The position numbers and the translations under genes were made by a program. From Thermoflexales bacterium (GTDB lineage Bacteria > Chloroflexota > Anaerolineae > J036 > Brachytrichaceae), in contig JANWUW010000058.1 of the NCBI GenBank assembly GCA_025057935.1, positions 1 through 34,078 on the forward strand: a stretch of DNA of 34,078 nucleotides. The letters are read 5' to 3'. Positions 1-7,654 of this stretch are shown here, in pieces. Within the stretch, counting starts at the first letter, position 1; every line of letters begins with the position of its first letter. The notes under the pieces were generated by a model. It was not told the origin of the DNA. It searched no databases and was given only the letters and a program-made list of their open reading frames with translations.

Positions 1-680
1 CCGTCCCAGTGCGATTGCTCTTGCAGTGCCCAGCGCCCCAAGACCAGACCGAAAGCGCGCCTTTCTATGACGCAAGTCCCCATCGCCCGCCATCAGTTCA
101 GAACCATCCATATTGCAACTTCTCTGTCTACTTCTCGTCCAACGATATCGCCACCAGACGCGGCATCCTATGCAATCATCGCTGGCCACTCACGCTCATC
201 GCCCATCACACGTTGCAGTGTTTGGTTAACGAAACAGAATGGCACATGGACGATTATCCAGAGAGCATTGGCAAGCACAGCTCCGACATCATGTCGCCCT
301 ACGTCGGCAGCCTCGACATTCCCAATGAGCTTGGCGCGCCCTTGCGTAATCGGCGCGTGAGCGAGATCATGGCAGACTTGTATCCCAACGACCCATTGCT
401 CATACGCGATGTGCGTTTCGGCGCGGAGGCGCGCCACATTTACGAGCGTTCATCAGCCCAAAAGCCTCATTACGTCACGTATGGCGCATTCGGCACGCAT
501 CCAGCCTATCGCGTCTCCGTCACCACACGCTGGGCTGTTAACATCCGCTTTGAATACGAAGAAGGGGGTTTTTCGCACGATGACCGCTTGAGGTCACTGA
601 AACTGTACGTATCGCCGGCGCTGGTGGTTACGCTGGTCAAGGGTTTTTCGCACGATGACCGCTTGAGGTCATCGAAGTAG
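1..680 (+). CDS. Unrecognised open frame, doubtful or decayed gene
   Basis: A frame is open from the left edge of the window to a stop at 680, with a possible GTG start at 9. I recognise no domain. The middle part (about 200-560) has protein-like composition with aromatic and charged residues. The last 40 codons run through two CRISPR-like repeats, so the same peptide (GFSHDDRLRS) occurs twice, 25 residues apart. That ending is better explained by the repeats than by a protein. The stretch lacks the GC-rich codon use of neighbouring genes. It may be the decayed 3' end of a gene that starts outside the window, or non-coding DNA. Confidence 0.2.
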   Translation, partial: VPVRLLLQCPAPQDQTESAPFYDASPHRPPSVQNHPYCNFSVYFSSNDIATRRGILCNHRWPLTLIAHHTLQCLVNETEWHMDDYPESIGKHSSDIMSPYVGSLDIPNELGAPLRNRRVSEIMADLYPNDPLLIRDVRFGAEARHIYERSSAQKPHYVTYGAFGTHPAYRVSVTTRWAVNIRFEYEEGGFSHDDRLRSLKLYVSPALVVTLVKGFSHDDRLRSSK

Positions 681-750
681 CAAGCCAACTGACTCTTGGT
701 CAGCAAGTTGGAGAGTTTTTCGCAAAACGACCTATTTGAGTTCACTTGCA
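568..750 (+). CRISPR. Three-repeat CRISPR-like mini-array with decaying end
   Basis: A 36-base unit at 568-603 starts GTTTTTCGCACGATGACC and ends TTGAGGTCACTGAAAC. It recurs at 643-678, identical for the first 29 bases, and again in degenerate form at about 715-750 (GTTTTTCGCAAAACGACC, then TTTGAGTTCACTTGC). Intervals are 39 and 36 bases and unrelated in sequence. The unit contains a TGACC/GGTCA stem and has the GTTT start and GAAAC end common in CRISPR repeats. Degeneration increases left to right, as at the leader-distal end of an array. No cas gene is in the window. Three copies are few, so another short repeat family remains possible. Confidence 0.55.
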
Positions 751-837
751 TGCACGGCTTCGCCATCAGCTCTACCTCCGTCGTACTCTCAAATGCCCTC
801 GTCTTGCTCGGCATGATATGCTTGCCGCTCACACCTC

Positions 838-1842
838 ATGGCCGCGCAGATGACTTTTGCAGCGCTGGTCGTCAGGCTGGACGCTGAAGGAAGCGCCCAC
901 GCCAGCGTGCAAACACGCACCCTCGACGACCTCCCCACGCACGACACGCTAATCCGCGTGCGCTACTCCTCCCTGAACTACAAAGACGCCCTCTCGGCAA
1001 GCGGTCACCGCGGCGTGACGCGCCACTATCCCCACACCCCAGGCATTGATGCCGCCGGCGAAGTCGTCTCCACAACCAGCGCAGAACTCGCGCTAGGGCA
1101 ACCCGTGATCGTGAGCGGCTACGACCTCGGCATGAACACGCCGGGCGGCTGGGGCATGTTCGTGCGCGTGCCCGCAGCTTGGGTGATGCCGCTGCCGAGC
1201 GGCTTAACCCTCTTCGAGAGCATGGCGCTCGGCACAGCGGGTTTCACCGCTGCGCTAGCCGTCCAACAGCTCCAGCGCCATGGCGTTGCTCCCGAGGCTG
1301 GCGAAGTGCTGGTGACCGGCGCCAGCGGAGGCGTCGGCTCGATTGCGGTTGCGCTGCTGGCGCAGCTTGGCTATCGCGTGGTCGCTGCAACTGGCAAGCC
1401 CTCGCTCGGCGCGTGGCTGCAGCGGCTCGGCGCTGCCGAAGTGCTGCCCCGCGAAGCAGTGGACGATCGCAGCGATCGCCCGCTGCTCAAGGGACGTTGG
1501 GCTGGCGTAGTGGACACCGTCGGCGGCAACATCCTCGCCTCGGCGATTCGCAGCACGCGACGCGGCGGCTGCGTCGTGGCGTGCGGATTAGCGCAGTCGC
1601 CGAACCTCTCGCTCACGGTGTATCCGTTCATCCTGCGCGGCATTACGCTGCAAGGCGTGGACTCCGCCGAAGCTCCGATGTCCCTTCGCTGCGAGCTGTG
1701 GGCGCGCTTGGCGACGGAGTGGAAGCCGCACCTGCTCAGCGAGATCGTCACCGCAGTGGCAACGCTTGAGCAACTGCCTGCGTACGTTGACGCAATGCTG
1801 CGCGGCGAAACGCACGGGCGTGTGGTCGTGCAACTGCCGTGA
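838..1842 (+). CDS. Zinc-free MDR oxidoreductase, YhdH/AcuI-like
   Basis: The 334-residue product matches the YhdH/YhfP (acryloyl-CoA reductase AcuI-type) branch of the medium-chain dehydrogenase/reductase superfamily. Members are cytosolic NADPH-dependent reductases acting on acryloyl-CoA or quinone-like enones. The N-terminal catalytic domain has the family signature SSLNYKDAL at residues 44-52 and TPGIDAAGEV at 67-76. The Rossmann nucleotide-binding loop TGASGGVGS lies at 160-168. No structural or catalytic zinc cysteines are seen, as expected for this branch. Length is typical. The ATG at 838 is the natural start. The gene stands alone, convergent with the glycosyltransferase after it (5 bases between stops). 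The exact substrate cannot be read from sequence. Confidence 0.88.
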   Translation: MAAQMTFAALVVRLDAEGSAHASVQTRTLDDLPTHDTLIRVRYSSLNYKDALSASGHRGVTRHYPHTPGIDAAGEVVSTTSAELALGQPVIVSGYDLGMNTPGGWGMFVRVPAAWVMPLPSGLTLFESMALGTAGFTAALAVQQLQRHGVAPEAGEVLVTGASGGVGSIAVALLAQLGYRVVAATGKPSLGAWLQRLGAAEVLPREAVDDRSDRPLLKGRWAGVVDTVGGNILASAIRSTRRGGCVVACGLAQSPNLSLTVYPFILRGITLQGVDSAEAPMSLRCELWARLATEWKPHLLSEIVTAVATLEQLPAYVDAMLRGETHGRVVVQLP

Positions 1843-1847
1843 GCAGC

Positions 1848-2996
1848 TCACGTGACGCCGACCAGCGAGCGCCCCTTCCACTGCGCGCAGCGCATGTATC
1901 GCCAACGAATCGAGTTGAGCAAGATGCCCACTCCCACCGCAACCTGGATCGGGTAGAACACGGCAAGCCAAGCCGGCTGCCCAATCCGCGCATTGACCAC
2001 CGCGAAGTTAGCGATCGTGAGCGCGATGCTCAGCGCAGAAAGCGTCAACCAAAGCGCCTGTCCCTTCATCGCGCCCAACAGCAAGCCCGCCCAAGGCAGA
2101 TAAAACAGCAGGGCACAGCTCGCCACGAAGAGCGCGCTTAGCCCAAGCGAGCCGCGCAAGATCGCGAACGCATTTTTGGAGAACCCTGCGATCATCTCCG
2201 CGCCGCCGCGATACATGCGGCAGCGCGCCCAGTCCGCGATGATCATGGCGATGCGGCAGCCGCTGCGCTTGATGCGCTCGCCAAGCGCCACGTCATCGAG
2301 GATTCTGTCCTCAATCGCGCGATGCCCGCCGCACGCAAAGTAGGCCTCGCGCCGCACCAACACATACTGCCCGATCGCCGCCGCATTGCCCCACGCGCAA
2401 TCGCGCGAGTAGCGCATGCGCCAGAACGAGATCACGTTCAGGATCAGCGCGAATCCTGCCGGCACAAAGGCGCGCTCCGCCCTTGTCCCAAGCGTTTGCT
2501 GCGGGATCGCGCTCAGCAGCGCCACGTCGAGCGCATACGCGGCGGCGAGGCCGCGCCGAATCGAATCGACACGATGCACAGTGTCGGCATCTACGAAGAG
2601 CAGCCACTCGCCGCGCGCTGCCTCTGCAAGCTGTTGGCAGGCGCGGCTCTTGCCATTCACGCCTGCGGGAGGCGGGCAGCGATTGTGCAACACGCGCAGC
2701 CGCGCGTCCTCTGCTGCAAGCCGCGCGAGGATGCGCCCTGTGTCGTCAGTGGAATCGTCGTCGAGCGCGATCACTTCGTAGTGTGGGTAGTCCTGCGCGA
2801 GCAGCGAGCGCACGCATGCCTCGATGTTGTGCGCTTCATTACGCGCAGGCACCAGCACTGAAACCATCGGCATGCGATGCAACACGCGCGCCGCGCGCCG
2901 TTGGGCGCGCCAAGCAAACGCGAGGTTTGCCAACACGTTCGCAAGCCCTGCAAGGGTCAACCCCAAAGCCATCGCCAGCAGCAACGTCAGCGCCAT
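1848..2996 (-). CDS. Membrane glycosyltransferase, GT2 family
   Basis: This 382-residue protein is a family 2 glycosyltransferase with membrane segments at both ends. The first 28 residues are a hydrophobic anchor. The GT-A domain follows: VSVLVPARNEAHNIEACV, then DDDSTDD (nucleotide-sugar contact), VDADTVHR (DXD-type metal site) and LDDVALGERIKRSG (ED-type catalytic region). Three hydrophobic segments fill the last 110 residues. This layout is shared with bacterial enzymes that glycosylate lipids, including ceramide glucosyltransferase-like and carotenoid-glycosylating proteins. Donor and acceptor are unknown. A CACAAT box lies about 10 bases before the ATG on the coding strand, so the leader may be very short. 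It is divergent from birA. Confidence 0.82.
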   Translation of the reverse strand: MALTLLLAMALGLTLAGLANVLANLAFAWRAQRRAARVLHRMPMVSVLVPARNEAHNIEACVRSLLAQDYPHYEVIALDDDSTDDTGRILARLAAEDARLRVLHNRCPPPAGVNGKSRACQQLAEAARGEWLLFVDADTVHRVDSIRRGLAAAYALDVALLSAIPQQTLGTRAERAFVPAGFALILNVISFWRMRYSRDCAWGNAAAIGQYVLVRREAYFACGGHRAIEDRILDDVALGERIKRSGCRIAMIIADWARCRMYRGGAEMIAGFSKNAFAILRGSLGLSALFVASCALLFYLPWAGLLLGAMKGQALWLTLSALSIALTIANFAVVNARIGQPAWLAVFYPIQVAVGVGILLNSIRWRYMRCAQWKGRSLVGVT

Positions 2997-3063
2997 CGCG
3001 CTCGATTGTGCGCAGCGCGCGTTGCCTGTGAGGCGCGCCTGAGTTAGCCTCGCAAGCCCCAGC

Positions 3064-3069
3064 TACACT
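3064..3069 (+). promoter_or_regulatory. Putative -10 box (TACACT) for birA
   Basis: TACACT lies 7 bases before the GTG start of the biotin ligase gene, in the 80-base divergent gap with the glycosyltransferase. If used, the mRNA would be leaderless or nearly so; no Shine-Dalgarno sequence is visible. No convincing -35 box. Confidence 0.35.
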
Positions 3070-3076
3070 TTGCGCC

Positions 3077-3817
3077 GTGCGGTTCGACGTTCGGCGCTTC
3101 GACGTCGTCACTTCGACCATGGACGTGTGCCGCGCGCTCGCCGAAGCCGGCGCGCCTGAGGGGACTGTAGTGCTCGCTGATCGGCAGACCGCTGGTCGAG
3201 GGCGCGCGGGCAGAGCGTGGTATTCGCCGCCGGGCACGGCGTTGTATCTTTCGTTACTGCTTCGCCCAACGCTGCCGATCGCGCGCTTGAGCTGGATCAC
3301 GCTCATCGGCGGGCTAGCAGTGGCAGATTGCGTTGAGCGGCTGCTTGATGAGCGCGCGCTCCTCAGCGCTCATCGCGTGGCGCTGAAGTGGCCCAATGAC
3401 GTGCTGCTCGACGACCGCAAGATCGCCGGCGTGCTGATCGAGACCGCGTTAGGCACAGCACATGCTGAACACGTGATCGTCGGCATCGGCCTCAACGTGA
3501 ACACGACCTTCGAGGATGCGCCCAACGACGTGCGCACGCGCGCTACCAGCCTGCGCGCCTCGTTGGGCATTGCGTTCGACCGCGAACACGTGCTCAACGC
3601 GCTGCTCGAAGCGTTCGCCACACACTATGCGCGCCTGCCCATGTCGCCAGTTGCAGCATACCGCCAGCGCCTTACCTTGCTGAACGCGCCCGTGCAACTC
3701 ACCGTCGGCGGGGCGCGCCTTGTGGGCATTGCGCGCGATGTAGATGAGGACGGCGCACTGGTGATTCAGACTACGAGCGGCTTGCGCCGTGTGACCCACG
3801 GCGAGGTATTGGCTTAA
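3077..3817 (+). CDS. birA: Biotin-[acetyl-CoA carboxylase] ligase, catalytic-only
   Basis: The 246-residue enzyme activates biotin as biotinyl-AMP and transfers it to the lysine of biotin carboxyl carrier proteins. The biotin/ATP-binding loop GRGRAGR is at residues 40-46 and the core motif KWPNDVLLDDRKIAGVLIE at 104-122, including the catalytic lysine. The C-terminal small domain follows. There is no N-terminal helix-turn-helix, so this is a class I ligase without the DNA-binding repressor role of E. coli BirA. The start is a GTG. Its stop codon overlaps that of the convergent FemAB-like gene through the palindrome TTAA (3814-3817). Confidence 0.93.
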   Translation: MRFDVRRFDVVTSTMDVCRALAEAGAPEGTVVLADRQTAGRGRAGRAWYSPPGTALYLSLLLRPTLPIARLSWITLIGGLAVADCVERLLDERALLSAHRVALKWPNDVLLDDRKIAGVLIETALGTAHAEHVIVGIGLNVNTTFEDAPNDVRTRATSLRASLGIAFDREHVLNALLEAFATHYARLPMSPVAAYRQRLTLLNAPVQLTVGGARLVGIARDVDEDGALVIQTTSGLRRVTHGEVLA

Positions 3818-4857
3818 GCTGCAAGCGCTGCGCGGCGCCGACGTTGCCAAAGCAGGTAGAGCGCGTAGAGCAGCCGGCTTGGCGCATAATCCCAGGCGCC
3901 GACGCCCTCCACAAACTGCGCGCCGAAGCCCCGCTTGAAGCGCCACACGCCGCTGAGCGGATGATCAGGATCGTCCTCGCGCTCCGGCGCGCCCCACCAG
4001 TCGTAGAAGCTGCAGCCGCGATCGCGCGCCCAACGCAGCGCATACCACTGCAGCAAGTAGTTCGGCATGTGTTCGCGCCCCTCGCTGCGCGACATGCCGT
4101 AGAAATACCACGCGCGCGCGCCGAACACAAACAGCACTGCTGCGGCAAGCGCTTCTTCAGCGCGCTCGGCGATCAGCGCTGTTGCGTCCATCGCGCGCCA
4201 GACGTCGGCGTAGTAGCGCGGCTCGCGGATGACGAAACCATCGCGCCGCGCGGTCTCGGCATACAGCGCGTTGAGCAGCGCTGCATCCGCGTCGGTGACG
4301 GGGTGAACTGTGCGAACGCGCACGCCGCGTCGTTCGGCGAGGCGAATGTTGTAGCGCCACTTCGGCTTCATCTCCGCCAGCAGCGCCGCATCATCCTTGC
4401 GCAAGTCAGTGATCGCAGTGTTGCGAAACTGCACCTGCTGCGGCGAGAAGCGCCAGCCTCGGCGCATCAACACAGCGCGCTGCTGCGCCAACGTCAAGGT
4501 TGGCGCTGCTGGATCGCCGTCGGCTTTGACCCACACAGCGCGCAGTTGCTGCGCGCGCGCCTCCAGCCAAGCCAGCGCCGCTTCGTAGGCTTCATCATCG
4601 AGCGCGAGCGGACCTTTGGGCGCATAGAGCACGCACAGCGGCAGCCGCCCGATGGCACGACGCAAGAGCTGCACCCATGCGCGCGGCTCGCCCTCCGCCA
4701 TCCACGCCCAACGCTCTGCCTCCCAGCCCCAGCGCGCCTTGAATGCGCCCCACGCCCAGGACTGCAACACGTGGGGCATGGGCAACGCACGCAGCCACGC
4801 GTCCCACTGCGCCGCGTCTGCAATGCGCACCCAGCGCGCCTCGCGCGCGCCCATCAC
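3814..4857 (-). CDS. FemAB-like aminoacyltransferase (GNAT fold)
   Basis: The 347-residue product resembles FemA/FemB/FemX and related peptidyltransferases, which attach amino acids to lipid II side chains, and other GNAT-fold proteins in polysaccharide or exosortase contexts. Family marks are the N-terminal HVLQSWAWGAFKARWGWE region (about residues 29-46), a central RNTAITDL and KPKWRYNIRLAERRGV region, and the C-terminal SFYDWWGAPE...GVWRFKRGFGAQFVEGVGAWDY block. There are no membrane segments. It overlaps the upstream aminopeptidase by four bases (ATGA), which indicates one transcript and coupled translation. The true acceptor is unknown. Confidence 0.82.
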   Translation of the reverse strand: MMGAREARWVRIADAAQWDAWLRALPMPHVLQSWAWGAFKARWGWEAERWAWMAEGEPRAWVQLLRRAIGRLPLCVLYAPKGPLALDDEAYEAALAWLEARAQQLRAVWVKADGDPAAPTLTLAQQRAVLMRRGWRFSPQQVQFRNTAITDLRKDDAALLAEMKPKWRYNIRLAERRGVRVRTVHPVTDADAALLNALYAETARRDGFVIREPRYYADVWRAMDATALIAERAEEALAAAVLFVFGARAWYFYGMSRSEGREHMPNYLLQWYALRWARDRGCSFYDWWGAPEREDDPDHPLSGVWRFKRGFGAQFVEGVGAWDYAPSRLLYALYLLWQRRRRAALAA

Positions 4858-6140
4858 GCCGCCTCGCCCATCACCGCAGCGGTGAACTGCCCCTGCTGCA
4901 TGATGACCACCTCGCGCCCATCAGCGCACTCGGCGATCACGTCCATCGTCGGCGTACCAATCATCACGTCCACATGCGTGTCGGACTTGTTCAATCCTGC
5001 AGCGAGGCGCGCGTCCTCGTCTAGCTGCGTGCCGCCTTCCATGCACTCAGGGTAAGCTGAGCCAAAGGCAATGTGGCATGCAGCGTTTTCATCGAGCAGC
5101 GTCTCGTAGAACAACAGCCCGCTTTGGTGCACGGGCGAGCGCACATCCACCAGCGCCACCTCGCCAAGGCGGTTCGCGCCTGGAATCTTAAAAAATTGCT
5201 CGAGCACTTCCTGACCTTTCGCAGCGTGGAACTCGACCACTTCACCACGCTCGAAGCGGAAGAAGGCATCGCGCACTTCGCGCATCAACGGGAAGAACGG
5301 GCGCGAGGTGCGCACCCATCCCTCGACGTGCGCAGCATGCGGCGCAGTGAACACCTCTTCCGTCGGGATGTTGGCGATGAAGGGCACGCCTCGCGCGCTT
5401 ACTGCCGCGCCAGTCACCCACGCCGGGCGCTCAGTCAACGTCACGGAGAGGTTGCTCGCGGGCTTGCCGTCCACGTGTTGGCGATCAACGAAGCGCAAGC
5501 GGCGCACATGATGGCGCGTGAGGAAAGTGGCGATGTTGCGCAAGCGCTGCTCGTGCTGACGCCATGCTGCAACAGGGTCAGGCACGTCGGCGCGCGCCAG
5601 GCGCAGCACCGCTTTCCAGAGCGCGTCCAGCGCAGCTTCAGCGTCGAGTTGAGGAAACACCTTGCGCGCCCAAGCGCGCGTGGGAACCGCCGCCACGCAC
5701 CATTGCATCGCGTTGGCGAGCATGGCTTCGGTGTAGAAACGCAGCTTTTGGGCGCGCGCCATCTGCACGCGCTGCATCACATTCGGATCCACATCATCGA
5801 AGAGGTCTGGAAACTCGTCGCCGGTGAGGGAGAGGCGCGCCCAACGCTCATCCACCATTTGGCGATGACGCACGATCTCAAACTCGGGCAGGTCCTCGAG
5901 GAATTCGGGGCGGCTGTATTTCATGCGGCTGCGCGCGAGGGGCGCGTCGAACCACGCCACGTGCACGTAGCGCGCGCCTTGCTGATACGCGACATCAGCG
6001 ACCTGGCGCACGAAAGGCGCGTGCGCGAGCTCTGCTGAGATCATCACGCACTGCCCCGGCTGCAAATTTAACCCCACTTGGACCACGAGCTGGGCGTAAG
6101 CATGCACACGTTCCGGGGCAGCTTGCAGAACATCGTCCAT
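4854..6140 (-). CDS. Aminopeptidase, peptidase family M29
   Basis: This 428-residue protein matches the thermophilic M29 aminopeptidases (aminopeptidase T / AmpS), cytosolic two-metal enzymes that remove N-terminal residues. The N-terminal domain has YAQLVVQVGLNLQPGQCVMI. The C-terminal metal-binding part shows IPTEEVFTAPH, a conserved Glu in the VEFHAAKG region, HIAFGSAYPECMEGG and THVDVMIGTP, which carry the Glu, His and Asp ligands expected in this family. I chose ATG 6140. An upstream in-frame start at 6230 would add about 30 unrelated residues, read through the rplL terminator. The FemAB-like gene follows with a four-base overlap. Confidence 0.9.
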   Translation of the reverse strand: MDDVLQAAPERVHAYAQLVVQVGLNLQPGQCVMISAELAHAPFVRQVADVAYQQGARYVHVAWFDAPLARSRMKYSRPEFLEDLPEFEIVRHRQMVDERWARLSLTGDEFPDLFDDVDPNVMQRVQMARAQKLRFYTEAMLANAMQWCVAAVPTRAWARKVFPQLDAEAALDALWKAVLRLARADVPDPVAAWRQHEQRLRNIATFLTRHHVRRLRFVDRQHVDGKPASNLSVTLTERPAWVTGAAVSARGVPFIANIPTEEVFTAPHAAHVEGWVRTSRPFFPLMREVRDAFFRFERGEVVEFHAAKGQEVLEQFFKIPGANRLGEVALVDVRSPVHQSGLLFYETLLDENAACHIAFGSAYPECMEGGTQLDEDARLAAGLNKSDTHVDVMIGTPTMDVIAECADGREVVIMQQGQFTAAVMGEAA

Positions 6141-6151
6141 CGTGAGCGAGG

Positions 6152-6157
6152 ATTGTA
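6152..6157 (-). promoter_or_regulatory. Putative -10 box (TACAAT) for the aminopeptidase operon
   Basis: TACAAT on the minus strand lies 11 bases before the chosen ATG at 6140 and just after the rplL terminator hairpin. There is no ribosome-binding site between it and the ATG, which fits a leaderless or very short leader. No clear -35 box. Confidence 0.4.
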
Positions 6158-6165
6158 AATGTGCG

Positions 6166-6200
6166 GAAGCCGACCCTTGGGCGTCCCTCGGGTCGGCTTC
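6166..6200 (-). terminator. Hairpin terminator after rplL
   Basis: A perfect 11-base inverted repeat (GAAGCCGACCC / GGGTCGGCTTC, 13-base loop) follows the rplL stop by 26 bases. The T-tract after it on the coding strand is weak (ATTTA). It separates the ribosomal operon from the aminopeptidase operon. Confidence 0.7.
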
Positions 6201-6226
6201 TGCGTCGCGGATTGCGAAGGGCAAGC

Positions 6227-6616
6227 TCACTTGATGAGCACTTTCGCGCCCACCTCTTCCAGCTTCTTCTTGGTGTCCATAGCGGTCTCTTTCGAGACAC
6301 CGCTCTGCACCACCGACTTGGGAGTTTCGACAAGGTCCTTGGCTTCCTTCAAGCCGAGGTTGGTGATCGAGCGGATCACCTTGATCACGTCGATCTTCTT
6401 CGGACCAACGTCTTCGAGGATCACATCGAACTCAGTCTTCTCCTCCTCCTGCGGGGCAGGCGCAGCGCCGCCGGCGGCTGGCGCGCCAGCAGCGACCATC
6501 ACGGGCGCAGCCGCAGCCGTGACGCCCCACTTCTCTTCGAGCATCTTCTTCAGTTGCGCCAACTCAAGCGCTGTCAAGCCACTCAGCTCTTCAACAAGCT
6601 TCTCTAGGTTCGCCAT
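6227..6616 (-). CDS. rplL: 50S ribosomal protein L7/L12
   Basis: The 129-residue acidic stalk protein recruits and stimulates translation GTPases. The N-terminal dimerisation helix ([26 protein letters not shown]) leads to an Ala/Pro/Gly-rich hinge (about residues 33-55). The conserved C-terminal domain follows with [31 protein letters not shown] and the terminal [14 protein letters not shown]-type end. AAGGAG sits 8 bases before the ATG. It follows rplJ by 73 bases in the usual stalk-protein order, so both are probably under the L10 leader upstream. Confidence 0.98.
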   Translation of the reverse strand: MANLEKLVEELSGLTALELAQLKKMLEEKWGVTAAAAPVMVAAGAPAAGGAAPAPQEEEKTEFDVILEDVGPKKIDVIKVIRSITNLGLKEAKDLVETPKSVVQSGVSKETAMDTKKKLEEVGAKVLIK

Positions 6617-6689
6617 GGTCGTTCTCCTTGTTGTTTGACTGCAAGTTTAGGGTTTGGTTTGTTCAAATGCGCGTGCCGCGCGGTCTGAT

Positions 6690-7232
6690 TTACGCAGCAG
6701 GCGCTTCCGCCGGCTGCTCCTTGTCCACCTTCGCCTGCAGGGCATACAGCACACCACTGAGCACAGCGTTGATCGCGCTGACCACACCCGTTGCGGGCGC
6801 CGCCAGCAAGCCAATGACTTGCGCGCGCAGCGTCTCCAACGGCGGCAGCGAGGCGAGTGCTTCGACCTGCGCCTTGTCAATCGGGCGCCCGTTGAGCAAG
6901 CCGCCGACGATCTGGAACGGCTCCAGCTCCTTGCTCAGCTCGCTCACCGCTTTCGCTGTTGCTGCTGGGTCTTTGAAGCAGAAGCTGAAGGCCGTCTGCC
7001 CCACCAGCCACTCTTCGGGCACGGTGTAGCCAGCAGCTTGCAGCGCGCGCCACGCAAGCGTGTTCTTCACGACGTGGAACTCGCCCTGCGCTTCGCGGAT
7101 CTGTCGGCGCACCTTGTCGAGCTGCGGCATGTTCAGCCCGCCGTAGCGCGTGATGATCACGGCTTGGCTCTTGCCGAGCAGCTCGGCATACTGCGCCAGC
7201 ATGGCTGTTTTCTTCTCTCGCGTAATTGCCAA
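6690..7232 (-). CDS. rplJ: 50S ribosomal protein L10
   Basis: The 180-residue product is ribosomal protein L10, which anchors L7/L12 dimers to 23S rRNA and represses its own mRNA through the leader. Conserved parts are AITREKK at the start, QAVIITRYGGLNMPQLDKVRRQIRE (about residues 22-46), FHVVKNTLAWRAL, and a C-terminal Ala-rich helix that binds L7/L12. The start is TTG at 7232: it gives the standard L10 N-terminus and has AAAGGAGGTGA ending about 9 bases upstream. A longer frame back to 7313 would translate the attenuator hairpin and is rejected. Confidence 0.96.
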   Translation of the reverse strand: MAITREKKTAMLAQYAELLGKSQAVIITRYGGLNMPQLDKVRRQIREAQGEFHVVKNTLAWRALQAAGYTVPEEWLVGQTAFSFCFKDPAATAKAVSELSKELEPFQIVGGLLNGRPIDKAQVEALASLPPLETLRAQVIGLLAAPATGVVSAINAVLSGVLYALQAKVDKEQPAEAPAA

Positions 7233-7260
7233 GCGTTCGTCACCTCCTTTTCGTTCGAGC

Positions 7261-7302
7261 AAGAAAAACGCAAGCGCCTCAACCGGTGACAGGTTGAGGC
7301 GC
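7261..7302 (-). terminator. Transcription attenuator in the rplJ leader
   Basis: On the coding strand, an 11-base perfect stem (GCGCCTCAACC / GGTTGAGGCGC, 7-base loop) is followed by TTGCGTTTTTCTT. It lies between the L10-binding structure and the rplJ Shine-Dalgarno, so it is an intrinsic terminator inside the leader. A second hairpin (CTCCAG/CTGGAG, 7316-7339) precedes it and could take part in an alternative fold. It probably limits rplJL transcription when L10 is in excess. Confidence 0.8.
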
Positions 7303-7353
7303 GCAAACAACACTGCTCCAGCACACGCGCTTACTGGAGGTGTTCTTTTCGTT

Positions 7354-7422
7354 CTGCAACGCCGCTACCTATGCAGGCACGGTTTATATCCGCGCATCGC
7401 GGAGACCTGCAGTCACCGGTAG
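7354..7422 (-). promoter_or_regulatory. L10-binding mRNA leader (ribosomal protein autoregulation)
   Basis: The minus-strand RNA folds as CTACC (7422-7418) with GGTAG (7369-7365), then an internal loop with GGTGAC on one side, then TGCAGG with CCTGCA. An inner hairpin is TCCGCG-ATG-CGCGGA. This is the arrangement of known L10 leaders, which mimic the L10/L12 binding site on 23S rRNA. Position about 120 bases upstream of rplJ fits. Confidence 0.82.
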
Positions 7423-7432
7423 GAGCTAGCTG

Positions 7433-7438
7433 ATTCTA
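7433..7438 (-). promoter_or_regulatory. Extended -10 box (GTGGTAGAAT) for rplJL
   Basis: On the minus strand TAGAAT is preceded by GTGG, making a TGn extended -10. It lies about 11 bases before the L10 leader helix, which is right for the transcription start. The same 10-mer precedes rpsB and tRNA-Met. Confidence 0.6.
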
Positions 7439-7642
7439 CCACGCCAGGCGCCCACCTCCGCGAGCACGACGATTTGGAACGCAGGTGCAGGTTCACCTCC
7501 TTGTTCCCGTGCAGGCAGGGTCACATCGTTCTTGCGCAGACGAAAATGCGCACGCGTCGCCGAACACCTGCGCCCACCGCGCACGACAAGCGCAGGACAT
7601 CGCGGTTCGGAGGCTCTGCCATGTTGAACGCAACCCATGTGG

Positions 7643-7648
7643 TAGAAT
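7643..7648 (+). promoter_or_regulatory. Extended -10 box (GTGGTAGAAT) for rpsB
   Basis: TAGAAT preceded by GTGG, about 109 bases before the rpsB ATG. No clear -35 hexamer. The 200 bases between this and the divergent rplJ promoter (7440-7640) contain no gene or structure I can support. Confidence 0.6.
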
Positions 7649-7654
7649 CGCAAC

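Noticed and set aside
3844-5055. Long plus-strand frame of 403 codons opposite the FemAB and aminopeptidase genes
   Set aside because: Composition is that of an antisense shadow in GC-rich DNA (His, Arg, Ala, Gln), and the minus-strand genes have clear family motifs.
6141-6230. Longer M29 aminopeptidase start at 6230
   Set aside because: The extension overlaps the rplL stop and terminator and has no family similarity.
7233-7313. Longer L10 start at 7313
   Set aside because: It would translate the attenuator hairpin; the TTG at 7232 has the Shine-Dalgarno and the standard L10 N-terminus.
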